From Actinomycetes bacterium (GTDB lineage: Bacteria > Actinomycetota > Coriobacteriia > WRKU01): DNA of 7,692 bases. The DNA lies in the NCBI GenBank assembly GCA_009781565.1, contig WQXV01000046.1, forward strand, positions 1 through 7,692, read 5' to 3'. The notes under the pieces were generated by a model. It did not search any database, had not been told where the DNA came from, and saw nothing but the letters and a program-made list of their open reading frames with translations. The position numbers and the translations under genes are program-made. Position 1 is the first letter of the stretch. Each line of letters opens with the position of its first letter. Positions 1 through 7,248 of this stretch are shown one piece after another.

Positions 1-1
1 C

Positions 2-1255
2 GGTGTTGTCGGTCTGGGTTATGTCGGTCTCCCTTTTGCCGTCGAGATGGCAAATGTCGGTAACAAAGTCATCTGTTTCGAGGTAAGCGACGAGCGCACT
101 GCGCAGATAAACGCAGGTCAAAGCTATATCGGCGACGTACCAGATGAGGAGCTGGCTCCGCTGGTCAAGGCGGGGCTGCTCAAAGCCACCACCGAGTTCA
201 GCCTGGCGAAAGAGTGCGACTGCATCGCGATCTGTGTGCCCACACCGCTCAACGAGATGAAAGAGCCTGATATCTCCTACATGGTGGATGCGACCAAGGC
301 CATCGCACCTCATCTGACCGATGAGACGCTGATCACGCTCGAGTCGACCACCTATCCCGGTACGACCGACGAGGTCATCAAGCCGCTGCTCGAGGAGCAG
401 GGATTCACCGTCGGCAAAGACATCTATCTGGCGTTCTCACCCGAGCGCGTCGATCCGGGAAATACCCAGTTCCAGACCAAGAACACCCCCAAAGTGGTGG
501 GTGGATGCACTCCAAGGTGCACCGAGCTGGCTACTGATTTCTACGGACGTTTCATCGACACGGTCGTTCCGGTCTCATCGACCAAAGCCGCCGAGCTCTC
601 CAAGCTACTCGAGAACATCTACCGGTGCGTCAATATCGCGTTGGTCAACGAGCTGGCCCAGCTGTGTGAGCGTATGGATATCAATATGTGGGAGGTCGTC
701 GATGCATCCAAGACCAAGCCGTTCGGGTTCATGGGCTTCTACCCAGGCCCCGGTCTAGGCGGACACTGCATCCCGATCGATCCGTTCTATCTGAGCTGGA
801 AGGCCCGTGAGTACGATTTTCATACCCAGTTCATCGAGCTTGCCGGTCTGATCAACGAGGACATGCCCTATTATGTGGCAAGGCGCTTGCTCGAAGTGCT
901 CAACTCCCAGAAAAAGGCGCTCAACGGTGCGCGCATCCTGGTGTTAGGTGTGGCTTATAAGAGCGATGTCAACGACATGCGGGAGAGCCCGGCGCTCAAG
1001 GTCATCGACCTGTTGCATGAGAAAGGTGCCGAGGTCCGCTATCACGACCCCTATGTCGCGCACTACATACAATCAGGCAAAGAGGTGCACAGCGTCCCGC
1101 TCAGCATAGAGGAGGTCCGAGCTGCCGACTGCGTGTTGGTGCTGACCGGACACAGCGGGGTGGACTACGACATGGTGCGCGATAACGCCTCGCTGATCTT
1201 CGATACCCGCAACGTCTATGCCGGTCATGCGAGCGACACGCTCGTCATAATGTAG
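2..1255 (+). CDS. Nucleotide-sugar dehydrogenase, WbpA-like UDP-N-acetylglucosamine 6-dehydrogenase (5' partial)
   Basis: This is an NAD-dependent UDP-glucose/GDP-mannose dehydrogenase-family enzyme. By family it oxidises C6 of a UDP-hexose to the uronic acid in two steps, in the cytoplasm. The frame is open from base 2, before the first ATG at 47, and those codons encode the Rossmann motif GVVGLGYVGLP. The gene therefore starts left of the window and lacks only roughly 10-20 residues. In visible codon numbering, CVPTPL lies at 78-83, FSPERVDPGN at 145-154, the central-domain Lys of SKLLEN at 201, and the catalytic Cys of GLGGHCIPIDPF at 256 (bases 767-769). The C-terminal UDP-binding segment GVAYKSDVNDMRESP is at 316-330. 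The signature KPFGFMGFYPGPGLGG followed by HCIPIDPFYL resembles WbpA-type UDP-GlcNAc dehydrogenases more than UDP-glucose dehydrogenases. Exact substrate is inferred; UDP-ManNAc or another UDP-HexNAc is possible. The next gene begins 10 bases downstream, consistent with an operon. Confidence 0.93.
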   Translation, partial: GVVGLGYVGLPFAVEMANVGNKVICFEVSDERTAQINAGQSYIGDVPDEELAPLVKAGLLKATTEFSLAKECDCIAICVPTPLNEMKEPDISYMVDATKAIAPHLTDETLITLESTTYPGTTDEVIKPLLEEQGFTVGKDIYLAFSPERVDPGNTQFQTKNTPKVVGGCTPRCTELATDFYGRFIDTVVPVSSTKAAELSKLLENIYRCVNIALVNELAQLCERMDINMWEVVDASKTKPFGFMGFYPGPGLGGHCIPIDPFYLSWKAREYDFHTQFIELAGLINEDMPYYVARRLLEVLNSQKKALNGARILVLGVAYKSDVNDMRESPALKVIDLLHEKGAEVRYHDPYVAHYIQSGKEVHSVPLSIEEVRAADCVLVLTGHSGVDYDMVRDNASLIFDTRNVYAGHASDTLVIM

Positions 1256-1265
1256 AGGAACAGGT

Positions 1266-2429
1266 ATGGAACCGAAAGACTATTCAAATCTAAGAGTCGT
1301 CATCGTCAACAATTTCAGCGGTCCCAGTATCGGACGCTACGGGCTGCGCGCGCTCCCGTTGGTACGCGGGCTTCTGGACGCAGGTGCACGGGTCGCCGTG
1401 GTCGCAGCAGCCGGCAGTGGGTTTGCCCATGCGGCGATCGAGGCTGGTGCCGAGGTGACCGCGATCTCGATGTCACGTTTTCGCGCGCCTCAGATCATCA
1501 GCGCGATCCGCGAGGCAGCTGAAGAGATCGATGCCAACATCATCAGCGGTACCGGCTATTTCACCAACCGTCTGGTACGCCAGGCTGCTCCCGATGGCAC
1601 CAAGGTCGTCAACACCGCAGCGCGTATTCCCGACTCGATGATCGAATCCTCGGTCAAAGGACTTGTCGACATCGTCTTACGTGATACGTCGGATGCCTAC
1701 GTCGCGATCTCGCAGGCGGTCGCTGACGAGCTGATCGAAGCAGGAGTCGACGCCGATAAGATCACCGTCATTCCCAACGGGATCGATGCCGAGGCCTTTG
1801 CGTCGGCAGCGGTCGAATACTATGGGGACGGTGCTGGTAAGATGCCGTCGCGTGATTTGAAGAACCGCCCGATGGTATTTTGTGCGGCGCGTAACATGGA
1901 TGAGAGCAAGGGAATCGACGTGTTGGTCGACGCAGCGGTCATGATTCTGCAGCGCAACCCCGACTCACCGACCTATACCCGGCCCAACTTCTGTATCGCG
2001 GGAAGTGGTCCGGAGAAATCGATCATCTCCGACTTCGTGCACTCACAGGCGCTCTCAGGGCGCATCCGACTCATCGGGTACGCTCCACTGATCGCGCCGT
2101 GGTATAAGGCGTGCGATATCACGGTGATGCCCTCCCGGGCTGAAGCTGCAGCGGTCGTCGCGCTCGAAGCGATGGCACTGGGCAAACCGGTCATCGCGTC
2201 GAATCTGCCCTCGATCGCCGAGGTCGTCGTCGATGGGGTGACAGGGATCCTTATCGAACCCGATGATCCTGAGCTGTTGGCACGCACCATCTCCGAACTG
2301 CTCGCCGATCCCGACCGCATGAAAGCGATGGGCGAGGCAGGCGCTGAGCGCGTGCGTGAATACTTCACCGAGCAGCAGATGATCCAGAGCTACCTCGATC
2401 TGTTCGAGCAGCTCGTCAGACAAGACTGA
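1266..2429 (+). CDS. Glycosyltransferase family 4 (GT-B fold)
   Basis: This is a 387-residue retaining GT-B glycosyltransferase, a normal length for the family. The N-terminal acceptor domain opens with LRVVIVNNFSGPSIGRYGLRAL (residues 9-30). A domain junction reads VIPNGID (168-174). The C-terminal nucleotide-sugar domain has CAARNMDESKG (206-216), IAGSGPEK (244-251) and the EX7E motif E293 to E301 inside SRAEAAAVVALEAMALGKPV, then the GVTGILIEPDD segment (324-334). No signal peptide or membrane segment is seen, so it is cytoplasmic or peripheral to the membrane. The start is supported by AGAGGA at 1254-1259, 6 bases before the ATG. It lies 10 bases after the dehydrogenase and 15 before the mutase, so it probably adds a sugar to the lipid-linked glycan made by this operon. 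Donor and acceptor cannot be read from the sequence. The glycine found after EX7E's first Glu in many GT4 enzymes (EAFG) is replaced by alanines here. Confidence 0.92.
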   Translation: MEPKDYSNLRVVIVNNFSGPSIGRYGLRALPLVRGLLDAGARVAVVAAAGSGFAHAAIEAGAEVTAISMSRFRAPQIISAIREAAEEIDANIISGTGYFTNRLVRQAAPDGTKVVNTAARIPDSMIESSVKGLVDIVLRDTSDAYVAISQAVADELIEAGVDADKITVIPNGIDAEAFASAAVEYYGDGAGKMPSRDLKNRPMVFCAARNMDESKGIDVLVDAAVMILQRNPDSPTYTRPNFCIAGSGPEKSIISDFVHSQALSGRIRLIGYAPLIAPWYKACDITVMPSRAEAAAVVALEAMALGKPVIASNLPSIAEVVVDGVTGILIEPDDPELLARTISELLADPDRMKAMGEAGAERVREYFTEQQMIQSYLDLFEQLVRQD

Positions 2430-2444
2430 TCAAGGATTGGGGCT

Positions 2445-3965
2445 ATGAGCGATATACATTTTGGGACCGATGGATGGCGCGCCGTCATCGGGCAGGATTT
2501 CACCTACGAGAGTGTGCATGAGGCTGCCACCGCTATTGCCGAGGTGTTCGCCCAAGATGCCCCCACCGATCTGGACGATGTCCATCTGTTGGTCGGCTAT
2601 GACATGCGCTTTGAGGCCGATGCGTTTGCGGCTGCAGTCGCCGAGGTACTGGCTCAGCGTGGGTTTGAGGTGCGCTTGAGCGACCGGCCGATCCCCACAC
2701 CAGGACTGTGTTGCTGTATCGCGCTCGATGAGCAAGCCATCGGCGGCGTGATGCTGACCGCATCGCACAATCCATCCGCCTGGTTGGGCATCAAGGTGCG
2801 CATGGCCGACGGAGGCGCGAGCCCCTCGACCTTCACCGACCGGATCGAGCACGTGCTCGAGGCCGCTCAGGACGAGAGTCGCGCAAAGACTCCGTCAGGG
2901 GCTTCGCGCACAGACCTCGACAAGCTGACCGCAGAATGCGATTGTGCGCTGCAGAGTCTTCCTCCGTCTTCGCCCGGCTCTCGTCCTCCGCAGATGGTCG
3001 ACCTTGTCGACCAGTATCTCGACCATGTGCGCGCATCGATGAGAGAGTTCGCACCTCCGGAGCCGGTCGAAGCGACACCGATCAAGATCGTGATCGATCC
3101 GATGTTCGGTGCGGGACAAGAGCTTCTGGCTGAACTGATGCGCGAGCAAGAAGTCGAGGTAGTCGAGATCCATGCCGAGCGCAATCCCGGATTCGGTGGT
3201 CTGCATCCCGAGCCGATCCCTCCGTGGACCGACCAGGCCGCAGAGGCGGTCATCGAGCACGGTGCATCAGCGGCATTCCTGGTCGACGGGGACGGCGATC
3301 GCATCGGTGCGATCGATGAGAACGGCAACTTCGTCAGTCCGCATCGCATCTTGGCATTGCTCGCCCAGCACCTCGTCGAAGACCTAGGACGTGACGGGCG
3401 CATCATCAAGACGTTAGCGCTCTCCAATACGATCGATCGTTTGGGAGCCCAGTTGGGCAAAGAGGTCGAGGTGCGTCCCATCGGATTCAAGTGGGTCTAT
3501 GAGGAGATGCTCAAAGGCGACGTTTTGATCGGGGGAGAGGAAAGTGGCGGTATCGGTATCGCCCAACACGTGCGTGAGCGCGACGGGCTGCTGATGGCAC
3601 TGCTCCTCCTGCAGATGATGCGTGTGCGCGGTAAGACGCTCGGCCAGTTGGTCAACGACCTGCTCGATCGAGTCGGTACGATGTACTATCTGCGTCGCGA
3701 CCTGACTTTGGATGAGGAGACCGCCCAGCGATTTCGCACCGATCTGGTCCATTCCAGCCCCACACAGATGGCGGGCAGACCAGTCCGCGAGATCGAGCGC
3801 CTCGACGGGCTCAAACTCCACTTCGACGATGACGAGTGGCTCCTGTTGCGTGGAAGTGGTACCGAGCCATTGATCCGCATATATGCCGAGGCGAACACGC
3901 CCGAGCAGATGACCGCCTATCTGGATGCCGGTAGTGCTTTCGTGCAAGGAGAGAGTGTTTCATGA
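2445..3965 (+). CDS. Phosphoglucomutase/phosphomannomutase family protein (alpha-D-phosphohexomutase)
   Basis: This 506-residue enzyme interconverts a sugar-6-phosphate and sugar-1-phosphate, supplying precursors for nucleotide sugars. All four active-site signatures of the superfamily are present: the N-terminal FGTDGWRAVIG (6-16), the phosphoserine loop TASHNP (105-110, catalytic Ser107), the Mg-binding loop DGDGDR (281-286), the sugar-binding loop GGEESGG (363-369), and the phosphate-binding loop RGSGTEPLIR (469-478). The GGEESGG loop is typical of enzymes acting on glucose- or mannose-phosphate. True substrate (Glc, Man or both) is unresolved; the FGTDGWR start and length are unlike GlmM, which usually has about 450 residues. 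A polar, proline- and serine-rich stretch at about 143-182 looks like an extended linker after domain 1. Ribosome binding site AAGGA is at 2432-2436, 8 bases before ATG. The stop overlaps the next start as ATGA, so translation is probably coupled. Confidence 0.93.
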   Translation: MSDIHFGTDGWRAVIGQDFTYESVHEAATAIAEVFAQDAPTDLDDVHLLVGYDMRFEADAFAAAVAEVLAQRGFEVRLSDRPIPTPGLCCCIALDEQAIGGVMLTASHNPSAWLGIKVRMADGGASPSTFTDRIEHVLEAAQDESRAKTPSGASRTDLDKLTAECDCALQSLPPSSPGSRPPQMVDLVDQYLDHVRASMREFAPPEPVEATPIKIVIDPMFGAGQELLAELMREQEVEVVEIHAERNPGFGGLHPEPIPPWTDQAAEAVIEHGASAAFLVDGDGDRIGAIDENGNFVSPHRILALLAQHLVEDLGRDGRIIKTLALSNTIDRLGAQLGKEVEVRPIGFKWVYEEMLKGDVLIGGEESGGIGIAQHVRERDGLLMALLLLQMMRVRGKTLGQLVNDLLDRVGTMYYLRRDLTLDEETAQRFRTDLVHSSPTQMAGRPVREIERLDGLKLHFDDDEWLLLRGSGTEPLIRIYAEANTPEQMTAYLDAGSAFVQGESVS

Positions 3966-5098
3966 GAATAACGATGGCGACCAAGTACTATCCACCGGTG
4001 GTCGGAGGGATCGAATCACACGTGCGTGATCTGTCCGAAGCGTTGGTCGAGGCGGGGCACCAGGTGCGTGTGATCTGCTCGAACAACGAACGACGCTACG
4101 CCCAAGAGGTTATAGGTGGGGTGGAGGTCATCCGTCTACCGCGTCTCCTTGAGAAGGCAGCGACACCGATCGCGCATCACTACCGCGATGTGTTGCGCTG
4201 TGAGAGCCAACGCTGCGATGTGATGCACTTTCATTTCCCGTATCCTTGGGGAGAGTTCGGCTGGCTGTTCGCACATCGGTCTCACAAGATCCCCTATGTG
4301 GTGACCTATCACACCGATATCGTGCGGCAAAAAGCCGCTCTTGAACTATATCGTCCGTTCCTGAAACGATTCCTTGATAAAGCCGAGCTGATCATGGCTT
4401 CCTCGCCCCAGCTCATAGAATACTCGCCGTTCCTCCATCCCCTGGAGGAGAAGTGTCGGCAGGTCGACTTCGGGCTCAAGCTCGATCACATCGCTGATAA
4501 TGCTGAGGCGATCGCACGCGCAGAGCAGCTCAAAGCTGCGCTGCCCACGGCTCGTCCGATCGTGCTCTTTGCCGGTCGCTTGGTCTACTACAAGGGCGTC
4601 GAGGTCCTGATCGACTCGATGCCACTGGTCGATGCTGAATATGTCGTGATTGGATCGGGACCTCTCAAAGAGGCAATGATCGAACGCGCTGAGGCGCTTG
4701 GTGTCTCCGATCGACTCCATATGCTAGGGCGCGCAAGCGATGAGGATCTCGCAGCCTGGTATCACGCCGCCGACGTGTTCGCGCTACCCAGTGTCGAGCC
4801 CTCCGAAGCGTTCGGGCTCGTCCAGATAGAAGCACATGCTGCCGGAACGCCGGTGGTATCGACGTTGCTGGAAAGCGGCGTGCCCTACGCGAATCTCGAC
4901 GGGGTCACCGGCTACAGCGTTGCGGTAGGTGATCCCGTTGCTCTAGCCGAAGGTATCAACAAGATCATCAACGATCCCGAGCATGCCGCGATCCTAGGCG
5001 CACAAGCCAAAGAGCGTGCGCTGTCCCAGTTCAGCATCCCGACCATGGTCGATCGGGTGACGGAAGTCTATAAGGAAGCGTGTGAGCTGCATGGATAG
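3962..5098 (+). CDS. Glycosyltransferase family 4 (GT-B fold)
   Basis: This is a second GT4 glycosyltransferase, 378 residues, in a canonical form. The N-terminal domain has TKYYPPVVGGIESHV (7-21), with the glycine-rich loop that contacts the donor phosphate, and VVTYHTDIVRQ (113-123). The C-terminal domain has LFAGRLVYYKGVEVLI (202-217, Arg206 and Lys211 in the usual donor-phosphate-binding positions), VIGSGP (229-234), LGRASDEDL (255-263) and EX7E at E282 to E290 in PSEAFGLVQIEAHAAGTPVV. No transmembrane segment is evident. The start is set by AAGGAG at 3946-3951, 10 bases upstream, and the ATG overlaps the mutase stop by 4 bases. Relatives of this type are often annotated as mannosyltransferases or as MshA-like, but that specificity does not follow from the motifs. 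The two GT4 genes flanking the mutase differ clearly from each other and are not a recent tandem duplication. Confidence 0.93.
   Translation: MRITMATKYYPPVVGGIESHVRDLSEALVEAGHQVRVICSNNERRYAQEVIGGVEVIRLPRLLEKAATPIAHHYRDVLRCESQRCDVMHFHFPYPWGEFGWLFAHRSHKIPYVVTYHTDIVRQKAALELYRPFLKRFLDKAELIMASSPQLIEYSPFLHPLEEKCRQVDFGLKLDHIADNAEAIARAEQLKAALPTARPIVLFAGRLVYYKGVEVLIDSMPLVDAEYVVIGSGPLKEAMIERAEALGVSDRLHMLGRASDEDLAAWYHAADVFALPSVEPSEAFGLVQIEAHAAGTPVVSTLLESGVPYANLDGVTGYSVAVGDPVALAEGINKIINDPEHAAILGAQAKERALSQFSIPTMVDRVTEVYKEACELHG
5072..5078 (+). promoter_or_regulatory. Ribosome binding site deciding the start of the Wzy/WaaL-like gene
   Basis: AAGGAAG lies inside the end of the second GT4 gene. It ends 3 bases before a GTG at 5082 (5 bases from the AAGGA core) and 12 bases before an ATG at 5091. 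The spacing fits GTG slightly better. The ATG would add only a weak GAG (5084-5086) as a nearer site. The two choices differ by three residues. Confidence 0.5.
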
Positions 5099-7073
5099 AT
5101 GGCTCTTCGATGACGAGTTCACCTTCGAAGGAAAGATCGCGTGGGCGACTCTGCTGATCCTGATATTTCTGGTACCATTGACCTTTGCGATCCCCTCGTC
5201 ATCGGGTGCGCCGTTTACTGCTGATCTGTTCGATACCCCCAAAGTATGGCTGCTTCGCGTCGGTGTGATGATCCTCTTGGCTGCATGGGGATCTGACCTT
5301 GCGCTCAATGGGGGAAAGATCCGTTATCAAAAAGCGGTCCTTGCACTCTATGGGGTCCTCGCCTTGATATTTATCGCTTCAACGCTGACTTCGATCGAGA
5401 CGGTTCAGTCATTCTTGGGAAAGTATCGTCGCTACGACGGTTCCTGGTCGTTCATTCTCTATGGGTTCTTGATGTGGGTCACCATGCAATATGCGACCAG
5501 CGCTCATCGCGTCAAACAACTGATGCAGGCACTTTCGATCTCCTCGATCTTGGTGGCGCTCTACGGTCTGATGCAAGCGCTTGGGTGGGAGCTTTTTTCA
5601 TGGGGTACAATCATGTTCGAACCCAACCGTTCGTTTTCGACCTATGGCAACCCCAATCTGCTGGCAGGATTTCTCGCCTTCGGGATCTTTTTCAACCTGG
5701 GTCTCGCGCTCAGCGAACGCAGCGTACCGGCTAAATGCTTCTACTGGGTTGCCACGCTGCTCAACATCGTGGTCGCAGTCACCGCCTTTTCACGATCGGT
5801 GTGGGTCGCAAGCCTGGTCGGAGCTGTGATCTTCACGCTGCTCATCCTTCATCTACGTCCGAAGTTGGACTCGCTTGACTATATTTTTTCGGGCTCGACC
5901 TTGCTGGCAGCCAGTATTTTTGTCATACGCTCGCTGGCCTCACCATCCAATGTGATGAACTTTGCCTCACGCGTGTCCTCGATCACTGATTTTTCCTCGG
6001 GGAGTGCCGCGACCCGATTTCAGATCTGGGGTGCTGCCTGGCGTGCCATCATGGAGCGTCCGTTGCTGGGGTGGGGACCGGATACCTTCCGCATGGTCTT
6101 TCGTCTGTTCCAACCCCCCGAGTACAATCACGACGCGGGATATCGTAGCGTGGCGGATAACGCGCACAACTATCCGCTACAAGTGGCTGCTGGCATCGGT
6201 TTGGTCGGCGCTATCCTGCTCTATGTGCTGCAATTTCTCTTCCTGGGCTTAGGCATCCGCTACTGCTGGAAGAACCTCGAATTCGACGAGGAGGAGCACA
6301 AGAAGGCAAAGAAGAAGCAGGCAAAAGCCCAACGCGAAGCCCATATCACCTTCCGGATGCTCTATGCCGGGGTCCTGGTCGCCGCGATCACCTACTGCGT
6401 CCATCTCTTCTTCGGTATTTCGGTACCTGGGTGCACATTCCTGTTGTGGATCGCATTCGGTATCATTCTCGCGCCACTGGCTCAGGTGCGTTCGATCGAG
6501 CCACTTACGCGGCAGAAAGCCTATGCGGTATGCGCTGCTCTGGTCCTTGTTGCAATCCTGTTCTCGACGTATGCCTCGGTGTTGCTGTGGGCAGATCACT
6601 ATTACGTAAAAGCCCAGATGGAGGAGCAGATCGGCAATATCGAGCAGGCGCTTACCTATGTATCGACCAGTGCGCGGCTCAGTCCTCGTAACGACCAGTA
6701 CGCGATCCGCAAGGCGGAGTATACGATCGAAGCCGCCTCTCAAGGTATCGTAGAGGTTGATGAGGCCAGAAGGGTGGTCGACGATCTTGCTGCCGACTTC
6801 CCCAACGAATACGATGTGCAGTTGGTGGTTCTGTGGGCATATCGTGCGTTCAGCCAGTTCGATCCCGCCGCGATCGATCAAGCAATCGGGATCGCGCAGG
6901 AGGCGATCAACTCCTATCCTGAAGGACTAGCGCTGCGCTTTGCCTATGCGCAGTTGTTGGTGGATGCCGGTCGGACCGATGAGGCGCTCGAACAGCTTGA
7001 GTTTAGTGCATCTTCCGATCCAGGTTTCAGTGAGGCGCGCGAGCTTATTCAAGAGATCCAATCACGCAGGTGA
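5082..7073 (+). CDS. Wzy/WaaL-like O-antigen ligase-family membrane protein with C-terminal repeat-like domain
   Basis: This 663-residue polytopic membrane protein has about 12-13 hydrophobic segments, roughly at 20-38, 55-75, 83-101, 122-138, 148-167, 190-210, 220-235, 238-257, 268-284, 365-390, 426-445, 447-468 and 480-503. The Wzy_C/WaaL family is indicated by STYGNPNLLAGFL (186-198), SRSVWVASLVG (237-247), and a large extracytoplasmic loop at about 285-365 with TRFQIWGAAW (311-320), GWGPDTF (330-336) and DNAHNYPLQ (359-367). His362 matches the position of the conserved loop histidine of O-antigen ligases. Such proteins polymerise lipid-linked glycan or transfer it to an acceptor outside the membrane. 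A highly charged loop (398-421) separates two membrane segments. Residues after 505 look like degenerate TPR-type helical pairs, for example YPEGLALRFAYAQLLVDAGR (612-631), and by topology may lie extracytoplasmically. Whether it acts as polymerase or ligase cannot be decided here. The start is GTG 5082 or ATG 5091; both overlap the preceding gene. Confidence 0.87.
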   Translation: MSCMDRWLFDDEFTFEGKIAWATLLILIFLVPLTFAIPSSSGAPFTADLFDTPKVWLLRVGVMILLAAWGSDLALNGGKIRYQKAVLALYGVLALIFIASTLTSIETVQSFLGKYRRYDGSWSFILYGFLMWVTMQYATSAHRVKQLMQALSISSILVALYGLMQALGWELFSWGTIMFEPNRSFSTYGNPNLLAGFLAFGIFFNLGLALSERSVPAKCFYWVATLLNIVVAVTAFSRSVWVASLVGAVIFTLLILHLRPKLDSLDYIFSGSTLLAASIFVIRSLASPSNVMNFASRVSSITDFSSGSAATRFQIWGAAWRAIMERPLLGWGPDTFRMVFRLFQPPEYNHDAGYRSVADNAHNYPLQVAAGIGLVGAILLYVLQFLFLGLGIRYCWKNLEFDEEEHKKAKKKQAKAQREAHITFRMLYAGVLVAAITYCVHLFFGISVPGCTFLLWIAFGIILAPLAQVRSIEPLTRQKAYAVCAALVLVAILFSTYASVLLWADHYYVKAQMEEQIGNIEQALTYVSTSARLSPRNDQYAIRKAEYTIEAASQGIVEVDEARRVVDDLAADFPNEYDVQLVVLWAYRAFSQFDPAAIDQAIGIAQEAINSYPEGLALRFAYAQLLVDAGRTDEALEQLEFSASSDPGFSEARELIQEIQSRR

Positions 7074-7128
7074 TCCCGTCGAATAACCACTGCTCGAACT
7101 GATGGTTTATCTGCATAGATGGCGATAA

Positions 7129-7167
7129 AAAGCAGCTGACCACTCCTAAAATGTTAAAATCTGCTTT
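7129..7167 (+). repeat. Short inverted repeat around the putative promoter
   Basis: AAAGCAG at 7129-7135 is the exact reverse complement of CTGCTTT at 7161-7167, with 25 bases between. The pair brackets the putative extended -10 element. It could be an operator or merely chance in an AT-rich stretch. It lacks the compact GC-rich stem and T-run of an intrinsic terminator. Confidence 0.25.
7152..7160 (+). promoter_or_regulatory. Putative extended -10 promoter for the microprotein-insertase unit
   Basis: TGTTAAAAT at 7152-7160 fits the extended -10 form TGnTATAAT with one mismatch in the hexamer. No good -35 hexamer lies 16-18 bases upstream, but extended -10 promoters do not always need one. 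Transcription would start near 7166-7168, giving a leader of about 80 bases before the ATG at 7249. The element stands in the only sizeable intergenic gap of the window. No start-site data are available. Confidence 0.4.
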
Positions 7168-7169
7168 AC

Positions 7170-7183
7170 GTTGTGGAAACAAC
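7170..7183 (+). other. Small hairpin with GNRA-type tetraloop in the leader
   Basis: GTTGT (7170-7174) pairs perfectly with ACAAC (7179-7183) around a GGAA loop, which fits the GNRA tetraloop rule. If the extended -10 element upstream is real, the hairpin would sit at the extreme 5' end of the transcript, a position where hairpins can protect mRNA from decay. The stem is only 5 pairs, so chance formation is quite possible. Confidence 0.3.
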
Positions 7184-7236
7184 CCATCTGCTCATGAATG
7201 GATTCAGTCGATAATAGAGGGCGTTCATTCACGATA

Positions 7237-7243
7237 AAAGGAG
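7237..7243 (+). promoter_or_regulatory. Strong ribosome binding site of the YLDPG microprotein
   Basis: AAAGGAG sits 5 bases before the ATG at 7249. This is the best Shine-Dalgarno match in the window and selects 7249 over the in-frame ATG at 7198, which has no purine-rich site in front of it. Confidence 0.85.
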
Positions 7244-7248
7244 TTTGT

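Noticed and set aside
2867..3490. Antisense open frame of about 207 codons opposite the phosphohexomutase
   Set aside because: It lies entirely within a gene carrying all family motifs, has a composition biased to Arg, Ser and Pro with no recognisable domain, and has no ribosome binding site context. It is a shadow of GC-biased codon use.
1266..5098. The two GT4 genes as a tandem duplication
   Set aside because: Their motifs differ (SRAEAAAVVALE against PSEAFGLVQIE), their N-terminal domains are unlike each other, and the mutase lies between. They share only family-level similarity.
6249..6881. Antisense open frame of about 210 codons opposite the Wzy/WaaL-like gene
   Set aside because: The sense strand has a clear membrane-protein reading frame with conserved motifs, and the antisense product shows no domain-like pattern. 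Judged a shadow frame.
7129..7167. Inverted repeat AAAGCAG/CTGCTTT as an intrinsic terminator of the glycan operon
   Set aside because: The loop is 25 bases, the stem is AT-rich and only 7 pairs, and no T-run follows. It does not fit a Rho-independent terminator on either strand.
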